Below, piece by piece: positions 1 through 7,557 of a DNA stretch of 64,000 bases (positions are counted from its first letter, which is position 1; each line of letters starts with the position of its first letter). The DNA comes from WTFV01 sp965116825 (GTDB lineage: Bacteria; Acidobacteriota; Vicinamibacteria; Vicinamibacterales; UBA8438), in assembly GCA_965116825.1 (NCBI GenBank), contig OZ220736.1, positions 4,464,001-4,528,000 of the forward strand. The letters are read 5' to 3'. The translations under genes and the position numbers were made by a program. The notes beneath the pieces are model-generated. The model was not told the DNA's origin. It saw nothing but the letters and a program-made list of their open reading frames with translations, and searched no databases.

Positions 1-1026
1 CCGCCGTGGCACGTCGATCCGAACGTCGGCATCCAGGAGTTCAAGCAGGACCGGTCGCTGTCGCAGGCCGAGATCGATCTCGTGGCCGCCTGGGCCGACG
101 CCGGCGCGCCGCGCGGCAACCCGGCCGATGGGCCGGCGGCGGTCGAGCTGCCCGACTTCGGCGCCTGGGAGATCGAGCCCGACGTCATCGTCACCTCGCC
201 GCCGCACACCGTGCCGGCCGAGGCGGGCGACTGGTGGGGCGACTACATCGTCGACTCCGGCATCCCGAACGACCGCTACATCCAGGCGATCCAGACCAAG
301 GCGGGCGACCTGCGCGTCGTGCACCATGCGCTCACCTACGCGGTCACCGATCCGGACGCGGCGCTCAACGACAGCTCGAACGACTTCTTCCTGAACGAGT
401 ACGCGGTCGGCAAGAACGCCGACAAGTACCCGGAAGGTACCGGCAAGGTCTTCGAGGGCGGCTCGCGCGTTCGCTTCAGCTTCCACTACCACTCGATCGG
501 CGAGGAAGTGGTCGACCGGACGGATCTGGGGCTGGTCCTCTATCCGGAGGGCGAGGTTCCCGACAAGATCCTGTACTCGCGGCAGCTCGGCCAGGCGGGC
601 GAGCTCGACATCCCGGCCGGGCAGGTCACGCGGCACGACGGCTACGCGACGATGTATCTGCCGGGCAAGCTGACCGGCTTCCAGCCGCACATGCACTTCC
701 TCGGCAAGCGGCAGTGCCTGGAGCTCATCTACCCGAATTCGACCACCGAGATGGTGAGCTGCGTCAATTTCGACTTCAACTGGCACATCGTCTACAACTA
801 CGAGGACGACGCCCAGCCGGTGTATCCGGCCGGGACCAAGCTGCACGTCATCAGCTACCACGACAACACCGAGTCGCACCGCGGCAACCTGGACGCGCTG
901 AACTGGACCGGCGGCGGAAGCCGCACGATCGACGAGATGGCGTTCGGCTGGATCAGTTGGTACGACCTCACGGAAGACGAGTACCAGTCGGAGCTGGACG
1001 CCCGCGCCAACAACGACAACGACTAG
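1..1026 (+). CDS. Cytochrome c / copper type II monooxygenase-like protein (5' partial)
   Basis: The frame is open from base 1, so the start lies outside the window; 341 residues remain. The first 40 residues (beginning PPWHVDP, with a SQAEIDLVAAWADAGAP stretch) look like the end of a c-type heme domain. The rest resembles the copper type II ascorbate-dependent monooxygenase (PHM-like) fold: H108/H109 in VVHHAL, H162 and H164 in FHYHS, H230 and H232 in QPHMHF, and H262 in NWHIVY are the expected copper ligands. Heme plus PHM-like fusions of this sort are common in Acidobacteria, but their substrates are unknown. It is probably periplasmic. A strong terminator follows at 1061. The family call is fairly sure; catalytic activity is inferred. 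Confidence 0.75.
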   Translation, partial: PPWHVDPNVGIQEFKQDRSLSQAEIDLVAAWADAGAPRGNPADGPAAVELPDFGAWEIEPDVIVTSPPHTVPAEAGDWWGDYIVDSGIPNDRYIQAIQTKAGDLRVVHHALTYAVTDPDAALNDSSNDFFLNEYAVGKNADKYPEGTGKVFEGGSRVRFSFHYHSIGEEVVDRTDLGLVLYPEGEVPDKILYSRQLGQAGELDIPAGQVTRHDGYATMYLPGKLTGFQPHMHFLGKRQCLELIYPNSTTEMVSCVNFDFNWHIVYNYEDDAQPVYPAGTKLHVISYHDNTESHRGNLDALNWTGGGSRTIDEMAFGWISWYDLTEDEYQSELDARANNDND

Positions 1027-1060
1027 CGCGTTGCCGTAACGGAGTCAGGGTTTGGACCAA

Positions 1061-1097
1061 GCACTCTGCGGGGGCTCCCTCCGCAGAGTGCTTTTTT
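1061..1097 (+). terminator. Rho-independent terminator
   Basis: A perfect 11-bp stem (GCACTCTGCGG at 1061-1071 pairing with 1081-1091), a 9-nt loop and a run of six T directly after it. It ends the monooxygenase-like gene and lies 25 bp before the next start codon. This is the best canonical terminator in the window. Confidence 0.9.
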
Positions 1098-1122
1098 CAT
1101 TGTCGCTACCACAGAGGGCATC

Positions 1123-2145
1123 ATGAAGACGAATTTCCGTTGGGTCGGCGCCGCGATCGTGGCGGCCGTGGCCGCCGGCGGCGTGAGCGTCGCTCACGCG
1201 CAGGTGAATCCGCGCGACGTGCCGATCGCCTCGCAGCCGCAGCAGCGGTTCGACGGCGGCCAGGACATCCAGCCGATCTTCGAGGGCTGGACGCGTACGG
1301 ACGACGGCAGCTACCTGTTCCACTTCGGCTACCTGAACCGCAACTACCGGGAGCAGCCGCACGTTCCGGTCGGTCCGGACAATTTCTTCTCGCCGGGCGA
1401 CGAGGACCGGGGGCAGCCGACCCACTTCTACCCGCGCACGCAGCGCTACCAGTTCACGGTGCCGATGCCGGCGGCTACCGGCCCCAATCCCGAGGACGGC
1501 ATCATCTGGTCCTTGACGGCGCACGGAAGCGAGCAGCGGGCCTACGGGTGGCTGCAGCCGGAGTGGGAGATCGACGAGAACACCATCACCTCGAACTCGC
1601 GCACCGGGTTCGGTCGTCCCGTGGAGCAGTTGTTCGCCAACCGGCCGCCGGAGGTGGAGCTGTCGGCGAGCGCAGAGCGGGTCGGCGTTGGCGAGGCGCT
1701 CACGCTGACCGCCGTGATTCGCGACGACGAGCTGCCGACGGAGCTGCCGCCGCGTCCGCCGCGCACGCGTCTTCCCACCCTGATCCCGCCGGACGGCATG
1801 CCGCGTGTGCCCGACAACATCCGCTGGTACGAGAAGCCGCGCCCGCCGCGCAACGGCCTGTCGCTGCACTGGATCGTCTACCGCGGTCCGGACGACGGCG
1901 ACTTCGAGCCGGACGGCTTCCAGCGCTCCGTCGAGGAGAAGGAGCTCGAGCGGGAGGTGGACGGCGTGCTGACCGCGCCGACCTCGTCCGACAACCCGGC
2001 CACCCACATCGACGGCGACGGCTGGACGTCGGCGACCTTCGAGACGACGGTCACGTTCGACTCGCCAGGCACCTACACGCTGCGGGCCTGGGCGTCCGAC
2101 GCGATGTTCCTGACGCCCGGCGACTTGACCGTCACCGTGCGGTAG
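1123..2145 (+). CDS. Secreted protein of unknown function
   Basis: 340 residues. A clear Sec signal peptide ends near VAHAQ (residue 27). No enzymatic motif was recognised. The mature part is rich in Pro, Asp and aromatic residues. The last roughly 45 residues (ATFETTVTFDSPGTYTLRAW) look like the end of an immunoglobulin-like or PKD-type beta-sandwich, and a second such strand pattern begins around residue 175 (PPEVELSAS). Proteins of this outline often sit beside cytochrome and monooxygenase genes in Acidobacteria. It lies downstream of the monooxygenase-like gene but is separated from it by a terminator, so it probably has its own promoter. The ATG at 1123 puts the signal peptide at residue 1. 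Confidence 0.7.
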   Translation: MKTNFRWVGAAIVAAVAAGGVSVAHAQVNPRDVPIASQPQQRFDGGQDIQPIFEGWTRTDDGSYLFHFGYLNRNYREQPHVPVGPDNFFSPGDEDRGQPTHFYPRTQRYQFTVPMPAATGPNPEDGIIWSLTAHGSEQRAYGWLQPEWEIDENTITSNSRTGFGRPVEQLFANRPPEVELSASAERVGVGEALTLTAVIRDDELPTELPPRPPRTRLPTLIPPDGMPRVPDNIRWYEKPRPPRNGLSLHWIVYRGPDDGDFEPDGFQRSVEEKELEREVDGVLTAPTSSDNPATHIDGDGWTSATFETTVTFDSPGTYTLRAWASDAMFLTPGDLTVTVR

Positions 2146-2186
2146 CGCGCGTCTGCGACCACGGCGGGCGGCGCGCGGACACCGGC

Positions 2187-2213
2187 GAGGGAGCCTCGCG
2201 CAGGGGCTCCCTC
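2187..2213. terminator. Possible bidirectional terminator hairpin
   Basis: A perfect 9-bp stem (GAGGGAGCC at 2187-2195, GGCTCCCTC at 2205-2213) lies between two convergent genes, 41 bp after one stop and 2 bp beyond the other. There is no T-run on either side, so Rho-independent function is uncertain. Confidence 0.45.
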
Positions 2214-2215
2214 AG

Positions 2216-3247
2216 TCATGTACGGCGGCGCGCAAGCAGGCCGAGGCGCCGCAGGAAGTCGTCCTCGTCCCGGCACTCGACGGCGGCGCGGGTGAGGCCC
2301 GCGACCGGCACTCCGGCAAAGGCGTCGAGACGCGTGGTGAACGCCGCCGACCGGCGGACGCCTCGCATGTCGAGGATCTCGAGGACGGCCACGCGTGCGC
2401 CTTCCCAGGCGCCTTCCGCGCGGCCGGCGAGACGGCTCTCCCGCCGCTCGGCGGAGAGGAACGGATCGTCGTCCGGTCCGGTGCCCGACTGTTTGCCCAG
2501 GGCGCGGCCCACCCGCCGGAGAACGTCCACGGTCTCGGCGGACAGCGTGTCCTCGTTCAGGGCGCGATGGATCTCCGCCGCCGACCAGCCGGAGAACGCC
2601 CGGCTGGTCGCCGCCGAGCCGTACCCGTCCGGTCCCAGCAGATGGATCGTCAATCCGGGCCTGCGGGATGCCGGACTGCCCGGTGCGCGGCGATCCGGCA
2701 CGTCGACCCACACCTCGGGGAAGCCCCAGGACTCGTACAGCCCCAGCTTGCCGCGGCGGACGTCGGTCGTCAGGTCAACCTCCAGGATCACGTCCGGCAG
2801 TTCGTCCCGGCCGACTTCGATGGCGGCGCCGAGCCGGCGGATCGCCTGCTGGCGCAGATACAGGATCTGGTCGGCCTGGAGGATGCGCTGGCGCTCGCCG
2901 GCCGGATCGCGGAGCAGAGGGTCCGCGTTTCCGACCGTCTCGATGGCGGCTCCCCGAACGGCCGCAATCCGCTCGACGAGTCGCGCCAGGCGTTGTCCGG
3001 GAAGCTCGTGCCAGACGCTGACCGGTGCACGGACCACCCACGCCGTTTCGGTGTCCGCCTCCCAGTATTCCAGGCGTCCCTCGTAGTCCGCGATCCCGTC
3101 GCGGGAAACGTGAAGCGGACGGCAGCCGGGGAACTCGGGAGGCGTCGTCGTCGCCGCTGGCGCGGCGTCGGCAGGACGCCGGACGGCGCGCCGGTCGGTC
3201 AGCCGCAACGGGGCGCGCCGGTGAACGGGTTTCGTGGTCCGATCCAT
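2216..3247 (-). CDS. Uma2-family PD-(D/E)XK nuclease-like protein
   Basis: 343 residues, longer than the usual Uma2 length of about 190. The Uma2 core spans roughly residues 75-185. The putative nuclease residues are D152 and E156 in PDVILEV, and K167 in the RRGKLGLYESWG segment, followed by the family's typical FPEVWV strand. The C-terminal third is Arg- and Ala-rich with no recognised fold. Uma2 proteins are abundant in Cyanobacteria and some Acidobacteria, usually as solitary genes of unknown role, and are thought to be endonuclease-related. It stands alone and is convergent with the gene before it. Family assignment is good; function is unknown. Confidence 0.7.
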   Translation of the reverse strand: MDRTTKPVHRRAPLRLTDRRAVRRPADAAPAATTTPPEFPGCRPLHVSRDGIADYEGRLEYWEADTETAWVVRAPVSVWHELPGQRLARLVERIAAVRGAAIETVGNADPLLRDPAGERQRILQADQILYLRQQAIRRLGAAIEVGRDELPDVILEVDLTTDVRRGKLGLYESWGFPEVWVDVPDRRAPGSPASRRPGLTIHLLGPDGYGSAATSRAFSGWSAAEIHRALNEDTLSAETVDVLRRVGRALGKQSGTGPDDDPFLSAERRESRLAGRAEGAWEGARVAVLEILDMRGVRRSAAFTTRLDAFAGVPVAGLTRAAVECRDEDDFLRRLGLLARRRT

Positions 3248-3319
3248 GCGCCGGGTACCTCGAACCGGAGCATATCACGGTTTTTCACGTATTCGGCGCG
3301 GCGCGGCGGGGGAGGGCGA

Positions 3320-3808
3320 TCAGCCGTTCCGCCGGCGCCTTTCCGTGGCCGTCGGAGAACCGGACAGGGTGGAGACGGCGCGCGCCAGCAGGAACACGGC
3401 GAGCGCCAGGCACGCTGCGCCGACCGGAACGAGGGCGATGCCGATGCCGGGGTCGCCGCTGTAGAAGACGACGCCGCCCGCGAAGAAGCCGGCCGGCAGC
3501 AGCACGGTGGCCGCCACGAGAGCGCCGGAGAGCAGCGGCGTCCGGCCGCTGGTCGCGAGCCCCGGCAGCACGTGCAGCGACAGCCCGGCCGCCACGTTGA
3601 CGAGGCCCAGCAGCGCGCCGTGCGCATGGGCGAGCGTCCACATCAGCCGGCGGGTCTCGTTCGACACGTCCAGGTAGAAGCCGGCCTTGAAGCCGTGCAG
3701 GGTCTCCAGGGTCGCGCCGAGCAGCAGGAAGACGAACAGCGCCCACCAGCCGAAGCGCACGTGGCGGCGGACGTAGTCGGGTTGCGGCGGGGAAGGACTG
3801 GCGGCCAA
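3320..3808 (-). CDS. Four-helix membrane protein linked to octaheme cytochrome
   Basis: 162 residues if it starts at TTG 3808. No ATG or GTG fits the frame, and a GGGAG element lies 10 nt before this TTG, inside the end of the cytochrome gene. Four hydrophobic helices are visible: one from WWALFVFLLLG, one containing AHAHGALLGLVNVAAGLSL, one around LVAATVLLPAGFF and one near the C-terminus. Conserved-looking histidines (HGFKAG, HAHG, SLHVLPG) sit at helix ends, so quinone or heme binding is possible but not shown. It starts 7 nt after the octaheme cytochrome stop and is surely co-transcribed. It may anchor that cytochrome or pass electrons to it from the quinone pool; that is inference. Family not recognised. 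Confidence 0.65.
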   Translation of the reverse strand: MAASPSPPQPDYVRRHVRFGWWALFVFLLLGATLETLHGFKAGFYLDVSNETRRLMWTLAHAHGALLGLVNVAAGLSLHVLPGLATSGRTPLLSGALVAATVLLPAGFFAGGVVFYSGDPGIGIALVPVGAACLALAVFLLARAVSTLSGSPTATERRRRNG

Positions 3809-3815
3809 GGTCGTA

Positions 3816-5771
3816 CTACTCCCGCAGAAAGAGCGGCCGGGTATCGCGCTGATCGAAGAGGCGCCGCATTGCCGCGGTGTCGAGCGTTCCGTCGGCGCCG
3901 AAGAGCAGCTCGGGATCGCGGCGGGCGCCGGCAAGCGTGCTGTTCCGCCAGGCGCGCAGCGCGCCGATGGCCGCGGCGATCCGCTCGTCCCGGTCGCCGG
4001 CGAAGTCGTATTGCAGCGCCTCGAAGCCGGAAATCGTGCGCAGCGACCGGGCGGCGATGAAGCGGACCGCGTCGTAGGGGTCTCCGAGGAGCTCGCCGAG
4101 ATAGGGCACCATCCAGCTCGTGCCGGAGGCTTCCTGCGCCGGCTCCCAGCCGTAGCTCCAGGCAGTGAGGGCGCGCTGGCCGGCATCGCCGCGGAGCAGC
4201 CAGAGGATGGACGCGGCCACCGACCGTTCCTCGGCACGGAGGTCGGGGGGCGACTGACCGTACCAGTCGCGCAGTTGGTCGGCCGACCAGGCGAGGGTGC
4301 GATCCAGGTGGCACAGGTTGCAGGCGTTCGGCCGCCCGACCTCGATGCTCTCGCGGGCCGACGGACTGGTGACGGTGTGGCTCCGGATGGCGCGCAGCAG
4401 GCCGTACGAGGTGTACGGCATATGGCAGTTGTAGCAGCGGCCGCCGGCCGATTCCGGTGGGTGGTTCGTATGGGCGGCCACGTCCGCGGCGATCCCTTCG
4501 TGGCACTGCGTACACGCCGCGTCGCCGTCCATGCCGGTGGACATCTGGTGGGTGTCGGCCCACTCGGTCACGGTGCGCGGATCCTCCGGCGTCTTGTGCA
4601 TGGTGTGGCACGAGAAGCAGGAGAGCGTGCGATCCGGCGACGTGGCGTCGGTGAAGCACGGCGAATCGACGAGGCCGTTGTACTCCCGGCCCGAGACGCG
4701 GACGAGCCCGTCGGCCCAGAACGATCCGCGCACGAAGTCGGGGTCCGCGGCGATCAGGTTCCGCATGGCCGGCGAGCGGCCGTTCACGCGCGGCTGGGCG
4801 ACGAAGCGGGTCTCCCGCAGCTCGTCGCCGGGCCGGAACGGCAGGCCGCCGGCGCTGGCCGCGCGCTCGCCGGCCAAGTCCCGGAACTCCCATATGCCGT
4901 GGCATTGGCCGCAGACCTGCGAGGATCGTTGGGGGTCCAGGCGCGTCGGCTCGACGATGGTCGGATCGGGCGCGCCGCCGGCGTGGAGCGCGTAGCGGCG
5001 CAACGGGTTCCGGTTGGCGGCGACGTGCGCGGCGGCCGGACCGTGACAGGCCTCGCAGGCGATGCCGAGCTCGGCGACGGTGGTGTCGACCGACTGCTCG
5101 CGAATCGGCTCGGCGCGGAACGGGGTATCGAAGCGGGTTTTGCCGTGCGTCGTGTGGCAGTCGATGCAGACGGCGTTCCAGTGCCCGTCGAGCATCGCCA
5201 CCCCCTGTCCGGGCGGCGCCAGCACGACGGCGTTGCGGGGCGTCCAGCGCTCCTCGTCGAGCAGGTAGACGCCCGGCAGCACGTTGAGCGCGCGGTCGTG
5301 GCCGGTCGAGTACCAGTAGATGTTCTGGTGGTGCGAGCCGGTGATCATCACCACCTGCCGGGTGATGCGGGGACGGGCGCGCGGGTCGCCCTCCCAACCC
5401 GGGTCGTCGAACTCCGCCCAGAACTCGTCACCGCGGCGCTCCAGACGCATCGGACGGCCGGGCACGGCGTCCACCACGACGGCGTCGAAGTCGGCGCGCA
5501 CCGATTCGGGCGTGGCCACCTGGGTCATCGTGCGGTGGAACGATCCATGCCACGTCTGGTACTGGGAGGGGTGGCAAGCTCGGCAGGTCTCGGACGAGAC
5601 GTAGCCGTCCTCGGTGACCGCGATGGGACGGTGCTCCACGGCGGACTCGGGAATCGCCGGATCGAGTGAGACCGCCGCGGCCGTACCCAGTGCAGCCGCC
5701 CCGGCGATCAGTGCGGCGGCGGGTGCGAGCGTCCGGAGCCTGGAGCGGGAGGGCGCGGAAGGCCGCATCAT
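3816..5771 (-). CDS. Octaheme c-type cytochrome
   Basis: 651 residues. An N-terminal hydrophobic segment (residues 13-35) is a signal anchor or Sec signal. Eight CxxCH heme-binding sites begin at C63, C202, C239, C287, C385, C420, C446 and C484. The spacing and the SETCRACHPSQYQTW opening resemble cytochrome c554-like multiheme proteins. The last 140 residues lack heme sites and look helical and repeat-like. It is periplasmic and likely an electron carrier or multiheme reductase. No hydroxylamine-oxidoreductase-type cross-link tyrosine was assigned. It is the first gene of an operon with the membrane protein after it. The start lies close behind a TATAAT box with no Shine-Dalgarno, so the message may have a very short leader. 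Confidence 0.85.
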   Translation of the reverse strand: MMRPSAPSRSRLRTLAPAAALIAGAAALGTAAAVSLDPAIPESAVEHRPIAVTEDGYVSSETCRACHPSQYQTWHGSFHRTMTQVATPESVRADFDAVVVDAVPGRPMRLERRGDEFWAEFDDPGWEGDPRARPRITRQVVMITGSHHQNIYWYSTGHDRALNVLPGVYLLDEERWTPRNAVVLAPPGQGVAMLDGHWNAVCIDCHTTHGKTRFDTPFRAEPIREQSVDTTVAELGIACEACHGPAAAHVAANRNPLRRYALHAGGAPDPTIVEPTRLDPQRSSQVCGQCHGIWEFRDLAGERAASAGGLPFRPGDELRETRFVAQPRVNGRSPAMRNLIAADPDFVRGSFWADGLVRVSGREYNGLVDSPCFTDATSPDRTLSCFSCHTMHKTPEDPRTVTEWADTHQMSTGMDGDAACTQCHEGIAADVAAHTNHPPESAGGRCYNCHMPYTSYGLLRAIRSHTVTSPSARESIEVGRPNACNLCHLDRTLAWSADQLRDWYGQSPPDLRAEERSVAASILWLLRGDAGQRALTAWSYGWEPAQEASGTSWMVPYLGELLGDPYDAVRFIAARSLRTISGFEALQYDFAGDRDERIAAAIGALRAWRNSTLAGARRDPELLFGADGTLDTAAMRRLFDQRDTRPLFLRE

Positions 5772-5785
5772 GCAGTCGCCCTGCG

Positions 5786-5791
5786 ATTATA
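5786..5791 (-). promoter_or_regulatory. -10 box (TATAAT) of octaheme cytochrome operon
   Basis: A perfect TATAAT on the minus strand, 14 nt before the ATG at 5771. No matching -35 was found. Transcription would begin about 10 nt before the start codon, and no ribosome binding site fits in that space. Confidence 0.5.
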
Positions 5792-5840
5792 TCCCCCGGG
5801 GGGGCGTCGACCGAAGCGATGTGGTGCGCTGCAACCGGGT

Positions 5841-5907
5841 GTACGGGCCTCTCTCGCCCGTACATGCAAACGGGCTCGCCGCCCCCGGCCGGGGGACGGC
5901 GAGCCCG
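5841..5907 (-). terminator. Tandem hairpins after the lectin-like gene
   Basis: On the minus strand a perfect 11-bp stem (5897-5907 with 5871-5881, C-rich loop) is followed by GTTTG and then by a second perfect 8-bp hairpin (5856-5863 with 5841-5848). Both lie between the stop of the lectin-like gene and the promoter of the cytochrome operon, so they probably insulate the two units. Confidence 0.65.
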
Positions 5908-5923
5908 CGTTCTCGAGTCGGGC

Positions 5924-6565
5924 CTAGTCGATGGCGAAGCAGTAGTAGAAGCCGTTGCCGCCGGTCGCCTGCAGGTTCGCCTGCCCGCAGCCGCGCGAGC
6001 CGTGCGCGGTGCTCCAGTGGCTCGGGTTGGCGCCGCCGCCGGTGCGGTCGTGGTGGCCCACCAGCGCGCTGCCGTCCGCGGAGTTGCTCGTCCAGTTTCC
6101 GCAGGTGCTGTCGCCTTCACCTTCCCAGGCGGTGCCGTCGAGCTGCGTCCCGGTCAGGATGTCGTGCATGTTCGGATCGTCGCCGCGGCCGTTGACGATC
6201 TCGCCCTTCTCGTTCAACTGCGTCTGCTTGGTCAGGTTGTTGTCGCCCAGCAGGTTGGCGACGCTCGAGGCGATCTCGACGCCGTTCGCGTTGTGCCAGG
6301 GACCGCTGCCGATGCGGTCGCTGGCGTTGACGCCGGTCGTGCCGGTGGTGCTCAGGTAGGCGCGCCAGGTCTTGCCGCCGACGCCGGCCGCCTCGGCCAG
6401 CATCGAGCAGTGCGCGTCCGCGCCTTCGAGGCCGCCGAGATTGGCGCCGTCGCCGGGGCCGGCGCTGGTGATGAAGAAGCTCATCGAATTCGACTGCGTG
6501 GCGGCCGGCGCGGCCATGACCACCGCCAGCAGCAGGGCGATGCCGAACGAACGTGTGCGTGTCAT
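5924..6565 (-). CDS. Secreted lectin-like (DUF1554-type) protein
   Basis: 213 residues from ATG 6565, which follows a good GAGGGA ribosome site. An upstream in-frame extension lacks one and was not used. The signal peptide ends near AAPAATQ (residue 24). The mature part (FFITSAGPGDGANLGGLEGA, TWRAYLS, DRIGSGPWHN, LTGTQLDGTAW) has the pattern of the DUF1554 / collagen-XV-like C-type lectin fold found in Myxococcota and Acidobacteria. Cysteines are sparse and could form one or two disulfides. The function is probably binding on the cell surface or in the medium. It is monocistronic and flanked by hairpins. Confidence 0.65.
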   Translation of the reverse strand: MTRTRSFGIALLLAVVMAAPAATQSNSMSFFITSAGPGDGANLGGLEGADAHCSMLAEAAGVGGKTWRAYLSTTGTTGVNASDRIGSGPWHNANGVEIASSVANLLGDNNLTKQTQLNEKGEIVNGRGDDPNMHDILTGTQLDGTAWEGEGDSTCGNWTSNSADGSALVGHHDRTGGGANPSHWSTAHGSRGCGQANLQATGGNGFYYCFAID

Positions 6566-6689
6566 GCTGTCCCTCCTCGTCCCGGCGCCGGATGCCTCGT
6601 GCATCTCTTCGACGCGGGACTTCACAATGGCATCGCGAGTGTATAGCAAGGTTGCGTCGGGAGCACGACGACGGCGTAGTATAGGGCTC

Positions 6690-7349
6690 GTGAAGACAAG
6701 AATCGGCGTCCGGGGAGCGTGCATCGTGGCGGCGTTGATCGGGCTGGCCTGCGCCGGGGCGGCGGCCCAGAACCCGCGCGCGGTGCTCGACCGCGCCGTC
6801 GGCGACTTCGCCGCGGGGCGCCTGGCCGCGGCGGCGGCCGGGTTCGACGAGGTGGCCGCGCTGGTGCCGCGGGCCGCGCCGCAGCTCTGGCAGCGCGGGA
6901 TTGCGCTCTACTATGTCGGGCGCTACCAGGACTGCCGGGAGCAGTTCGAGTCGCACCGCCTGGTCAATCCCAACGACGTCGAGAATGCCGCTTGGCACTT
7001 TCTGTGCGTGGCGCGTGCCGACTCGGCCGACGCGGCGCTCGCAGCGCTGCTGCCGGTCGGGCCCGACTCCCGCGCGCCGATGCGCGAGATCTACGAGATG
7101 TTCCGGGGCGAGCTGGCGCCGGAGGAAGTGATGGCCGCCGGTGAGCGTGCGACCGAACGAGGGCGTGCGTCGGGGCTCTTCTTCGCGCATCTGTACGTGG
7201 GGCTGTATCACGAAGCGCTCGGTAGCGACGCCGACGCGCGCGTGCACCTGGAGGCGGCGGCCGATGCGCGGTACGCACCGGCAGGCGGCTACATGCACAT
7301 GGTGGCGCGGGTGCACGTGGAGCAGTTGGGCGGTGCCGCGCCACGGTAG
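6690..7349 (+). CDS. Secreted TPR-like protein
   Basis: 219 residues from GTG 6690. A Sec signal (ACIVAALIGLACAGAAAQ) leads into Ala-rich helical repeats. One clear TPR-like unit (LWQRGIALYYVGRYQDCREQ) sits near residue 75. The order of helices resembles NlpI-type lipoprotein or TPR proteins, but there is no lipobox. A TAGTAT hexamer at 6677-6682 ends 7 nt before the GTG, so the message may be leaderless. It is divergent from the lectin-like gene. The role is unknown; TPRs usually mediate protein contacts. Confidence 0.6.
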   Translation: MKTRIGVRGACIVAALIGLACAGAAAQNPRAVLDRAVGDFAAGRLAAAAAGFDEVAALVPRAAPQLWQRGIALYYVGRYQDCREQFESHRLVNPNDVENAAWHFLCVARADSADAALAALLPVGPDSRAPMREIYEMFRGELAPEEVMAAGERATERGRASGLFFAHLYVGLYHEALGSDADARVHLEAAADARYAPAGGYMHMVARVHVEQLGGAAPR

Positions 7350-7557
7350 GGCAGCACCGCTCCCGACCGTCGGCTGGCGCTGACGGGTTCGCAGGTCCGC
7401 CGGGGAGCTACAGCGCGTATGCCGGGCGTGAGCACTGTCCGGCCGTGCGCCGGCGCGGCAAAAGTGCTACTGTCGGCTTCCGGAACGCGATCGAGCCGGG
7501 TGGCCGATGCCGGCCGGCCCGGTTGACGGGGAAGCAGAGTCAAGGGGAGGCGATGAG

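Noticed and set aside
4011..5669. Long plus-strand open frame opposite the octaheme cytochrome
   Set aside because: The minus strand carries eight heme motifs in a clean gene; the plus frame is an Arg/Gly/Val-rich mirror caused by high GC.
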